A model generated the notes under the pieces. It was not told the origin of the DNA. It ran no database searches and saw only the letters and a list, made by a program, of their open reading frames with translations. A program made the position numbers and the translations under genes. 6,878 nucleotides of DNA from Desulfohalobiaceae bacterium (GTDB lineage Bacteria; Desulfobacterota; Desulfovibrionia; Desulfovibrionales; Desulfothermaceae): positions 1 to 6,878 of the forward strand of contig JAIPER010000194.1 in assembly GCA_021737115.1 (NCBI GenBank), in the 5' to 3' direction. Shown here in pieces: positions 5,190 through 6,878 of the stretch (positions are counted from its first letter, which is position 1; each line of letters begins with the position of its first letter).

Positions 5190-6236
5190 GACATCAAAGA
5201 AAAACCTCTCCTTCCACAGTCTTTCCCGGGAAGTCCGCAATTGCCCTGGATTTTCACCTATTGGTCGAAGAGAGATCCGAAAGTCCCCGTACAGGAGGTT
5301 TGTGGGATATCCAGGAGCCCTTTCCCAGGCAAAGCGCTGATTTCCCATCTCCAAAAGGGCTCTGCAGGGAAGCATCCCGCTTTCGCCCAGGCCTTGATCC
5401 GGCCTAATAGAGAAGTGGTTGGTTTCCATGCCGAAAACCATGGTGTGCCATCTCAGATATGCCGGGCCGCAAGTGTAATTCGTATATCCTGGAAAGTCTT
5501 CTGGAAAGGCAAACTGCTCATAGGGGTTTTGGACCTGCAAAAGGAAGGTCTTTTCCTGCAAAGAAGCGTGCGGCAGGCGTCCATCCCGGCCCCCGAAGTA
5601 ATAGGCACTGAGATCTTCAAGGGTGTGGACTTCATACGGCCAACCATACTTTTCGGCGTAGTTTTGCATCTCATGGGCCACATACTGGTGTATCTGCTCA
5701 TCCATGCCCCATTTGGTGGTGTTGGCCGGAACGATAACCTCCATATCCCCCAGATCGTATTTTGAACCATCGGTCTTGCCCAGGCTGTGAAAATCGATCA
5801 TCATATCTGGGGGAAACTCAGCGCAGAGACGGCCGAAAATCTTTTTTTCCAGCTCTGTGATTCCGGACATGGATGAATGGAAGCTGTCCTGGACAACTCC
5901 CTCTGGATTGACCACAGGGACCACAATAACTGTTTGTCGGTCCCGTACAGTTCGCGCCTCAGGACTGGCCAAATAGCTCAAAATCTCCGGGCCCACGACC
6001 CGTGTTCCCCGTTCATGTCCATGCCTGGAAAGGGTGATCAGGGCTATTTGTTTTTTCTCCTCAGGGACATCCTTGTTGGTGACCACGATGGCCGGGATGT
6101 CCCACCTCTCGTCCTCTGACCTGCCGAGGACCCTTTTTTCAGCTATCTCTTTGTGGGTAAGGACAAAGTCGTCCATCCAGGAGAAAATCTCTTGGAGGCC
6201 GCCTTCGCCCATGGGCATGTAATCAAATACAGGCAT
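4947..6236 (-). CDS. M14-type zinc carboxypeptidase-like / succinylglutamate desuccinylase-aspartoacylase family protein
   Basis: A 429-residue probable zinc amidohydrolase or peptidase. The zinc-binding HxxE is H72-G-H-E75 within LSRHGHERG. The third ligand is probably H150 in MMIDFHSLG, and the catalytic glutamate probably E271 in GMETNHFS. VVPVVNPEG (105-113) matches the NP-[DE]-G block typical of M14 enzymes. There is no signal peptide or membrane segment, so it is probably cytoplasmic. Start ATG at 6236 with GGAG nine bases upstream. The C-terminus ends plausibly at VTIEHGE with a TGA at 4947-4949. The last 243 bases overlap the hsp20 frame on the other strand, and the coding character of that overlap belongs to this gene. 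Substrate cannot be told from sequence: carboxypeptidase, peptidoglycan-peptide amidase and N-acyl amino acid deacylase are all possible. Its neighbours do not form a pathway with it. Confidence 0.85.
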   Translation of the reverse strand: MPVFDYMPMGEGGLQEIFSWMDDFVLTHKEIAEKRVLGRSEDERWDIPAIVVTNKDVPEEKKQIALITLSRHGHERGTRVVGPEILSYLASPEARTVRDRQTVIVVPVVNPEGVVQDSFHSSMSGITELEKKIFGRLCAEFPPDMMIDFHSLGKTDGSKYDLGDMEVIVPANTTKWGMDEQIHQYVAHEMQNYAEKYGWPYEVHTLEDLSAYYFGGRDGRLPHASLQEKTFLLQVQNPYEQFAFPEDFPGYTNYTCGPAYLRWHTMVFGMETNHFSIRPDQGLGESGMLPCRALLEMGNQRFAWERAPGYPTNLLYGDFRISLRPIGENPGQLRTSRERLWKERFFFDVLKRETIDANTTLAELGYLGDNLPLDLGLCLRMRQKNIHRVCIHEEDAAFETFTDHCSTFVHIPLRLQAAGRTKVTIEHGE

Positions 6237-6267
6237 AATTGTGTACTCCGTAGCTTCATGTTCAAAA

Positions 6268-6279
6268 ATATGTACATAT
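6268..6279. repeat. Perfect 12-bp palindrome upstream of the peptidase gene
   Basis: ATATGTACATAT is its own reverse complement and lies 32 bases before the peptidase start codon, where a regulator site could sit. A 5-base inverted repeat CAAGG/CCTTG (6280-6284/6296-6300) follows directly. No known factor is assigned. Confidence 0.4.
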
Positions 6280-6366
6280 CAAGGACGAGGGAACACCTTG
6301 CTCAGGGTTCATGTCCTGGAACCTGGCCTGCAAGCCCATGTTGCTGGAGCCAATTGGCTGTCCATC

Positions 6367-6397
6367 TTGACTTTGTCAGGGAAAATTCTCATATAAA
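6367..6397 (+). promoter_or_regulatory. Candidate promoter of the Host_attach-like gene
   Basis: TTGACT (6367-6372) is followed by TATAAA (6392-6397) at 19 bases, inside a strikingly AT-rich patch (6391-6406). Spacing is longer than ideal. A TTGTCA at 6373-6378 is an alternative -35 box, but no good -10 falls at the matching distance. Confidence 0.35.
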
Positions 6398-6442
6398 ATA
6401 TATATTGCATTGCATGTCTGAGTTTTATAAGGAGGAAACAGT

Positions 6443-6878
6443 ATGCAATACAAGGTATGGATTGTTGTAGGCGACAGCTCACGGGCCAGGATTTTCGGAA
6501 CCAACTCCCGGAGCGGAGTTCTGACAGAGCTGGAGGTGATGTATCATCCGGAATCCAGGATGCGGGACAGTGAGCTGCAAACCGATAAGCCAGGGCGCAT
6601 GCATGCCATGCAGGGCGAATTCCGCAGTGCAACGGAGCAGACTCCGGCACGCAAGGTGGAAGCCGAGCGGTTTGCCCAAAGCCTGGCCGAGTATCTGGAT
6701 ACCATGCATCATGAGCACAGGTTTGAGCATTTGATTTTGGTTGCTTCCCCCAACTTTTTGGGGCTGTTGCGCAATCATTTCAGCTCCAGGCTGCACAACG
6801 CGGTGATCAGCGAACTGAATAAGGATATAAGCCACTTGAAGAAAACGGAAGACATTCGGAAGCATTTGCCGGACTACC
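6443..6878 (+). CDS. Host_attach / baeRF-like protein, 3' end outside window
   Basis: The frame from the ATG at 6443 is open to the right edge and gives 145 residues. AAGGAGG (6429-6435) lies seven bases upstream and fixes the start. The protein matches the layout of the family named 'protein required for attachment to host cells': an N-terminal GDSSRARIF (10-18), DKPGRM (48-53), a helix FAQSLAEYL (77-85), the strand-helix LILVASPNFLGLLR (97-110) and ELNKDISHL (124-132). Full members are about 145-150 residues, so only a few codons should be missing. The family name comes from a plant-associated bacterium and need not apply here. The family has been linked to archaeo-eukaryotic release-factor-like (baeRF) proteins, suggesting a ribosome- or RNA-related role. 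No signal peptide or membrane segment is seen. Family fairly sure, function unknown. Confidence 0.85.
   Translation, partial: MQYKVWIVVGDSSRARIFGTNSRSGVLTELEVMYHPESRMRDSELQTDKPGRMHAMQGEFRSATEQTPARKVEAERFAQSLAEYLDTMHHEHRFEHLILVASPNFLGLLRNHFSSRLHNAVISELNKDISHLKKTEDIRKHLPDY

Noticed and set aside
5241..5765. 174-codon plus-strand frame inside the peptidase gene
   Set aside because: It is antisense to the conserved M14-like protein, shows no domain and has no convincing ribosome-binding site.
1..6878. tRNA, rRNA, CRISPR array, insertion sequence or attachment site
   Set aside because: No regularly spaced repeats, transposase or integrase gene, or tRNA-like sequence was found by reading both strands.

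Overview
The window carries six protein-coding genes and no RNA gene, insertion sequence or CRISPR array. It reads like the chromosome of a Gram-negative anaerobe, most likely a member of the Desulfobacterota (Desulfovibrio-like). That placement is an inference from three things: the biotin synthase lacks two ligands of the classical oxygen-tolerant type, a BirA-type operator of TTGTAAACC/GGTTGACA form lies in front of it, and there is a lipoprotein with a bacterial lipobox. It is not proven by any single marker.

Layout, left to right. (1) From the left edge to 1403 (+), the 3' part of a PAS-GGDEF-EAL cyclic-di-GMP enzyme. It is open at its 5' end and clearly more AT-rich than the rest. (2) 1404-1673, a non-coding stretch with a candidate terminator, a candidate promoter and a small palindrome over the promoter. 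(3) 1674-2444 (+), a coiled-coil lipoprotein. (4) 2445-2543, convergent intergenic DNA with two inverted repeats. (5) 2544-3245 (-), a CPBP (CAAX/Abi) membrane protease. (6) 3246-3452, a divergent control region with a BirA-like operator and a TTGACA -35 box. (7) 3453-4439 (+), biotin synthase bioB. (8) 4545-5189 (+), an Hsp20 gene whose true homology stops near 4940-4965. The frame then runs antisense into (9) 4947-6236 (-), an M14-type zinc carboxypeptidase-like protein. (10) 6443 to the right edge (+), a Host_attach/baeRF-like protein cut by the window only at its last codons.

The genes do not form one operon: strand changes and individual ribosome-binding sites suggest mostly single-gene transcription units. 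The observations most worth following up are the ligand pattern of BioB (anaerobe-type auxiliary cluster), the BirA-like operator in front of it, and the truncated hsp20 that overlaps the peptidase gene tail-to-tail by 243 bp with no terminator between them.
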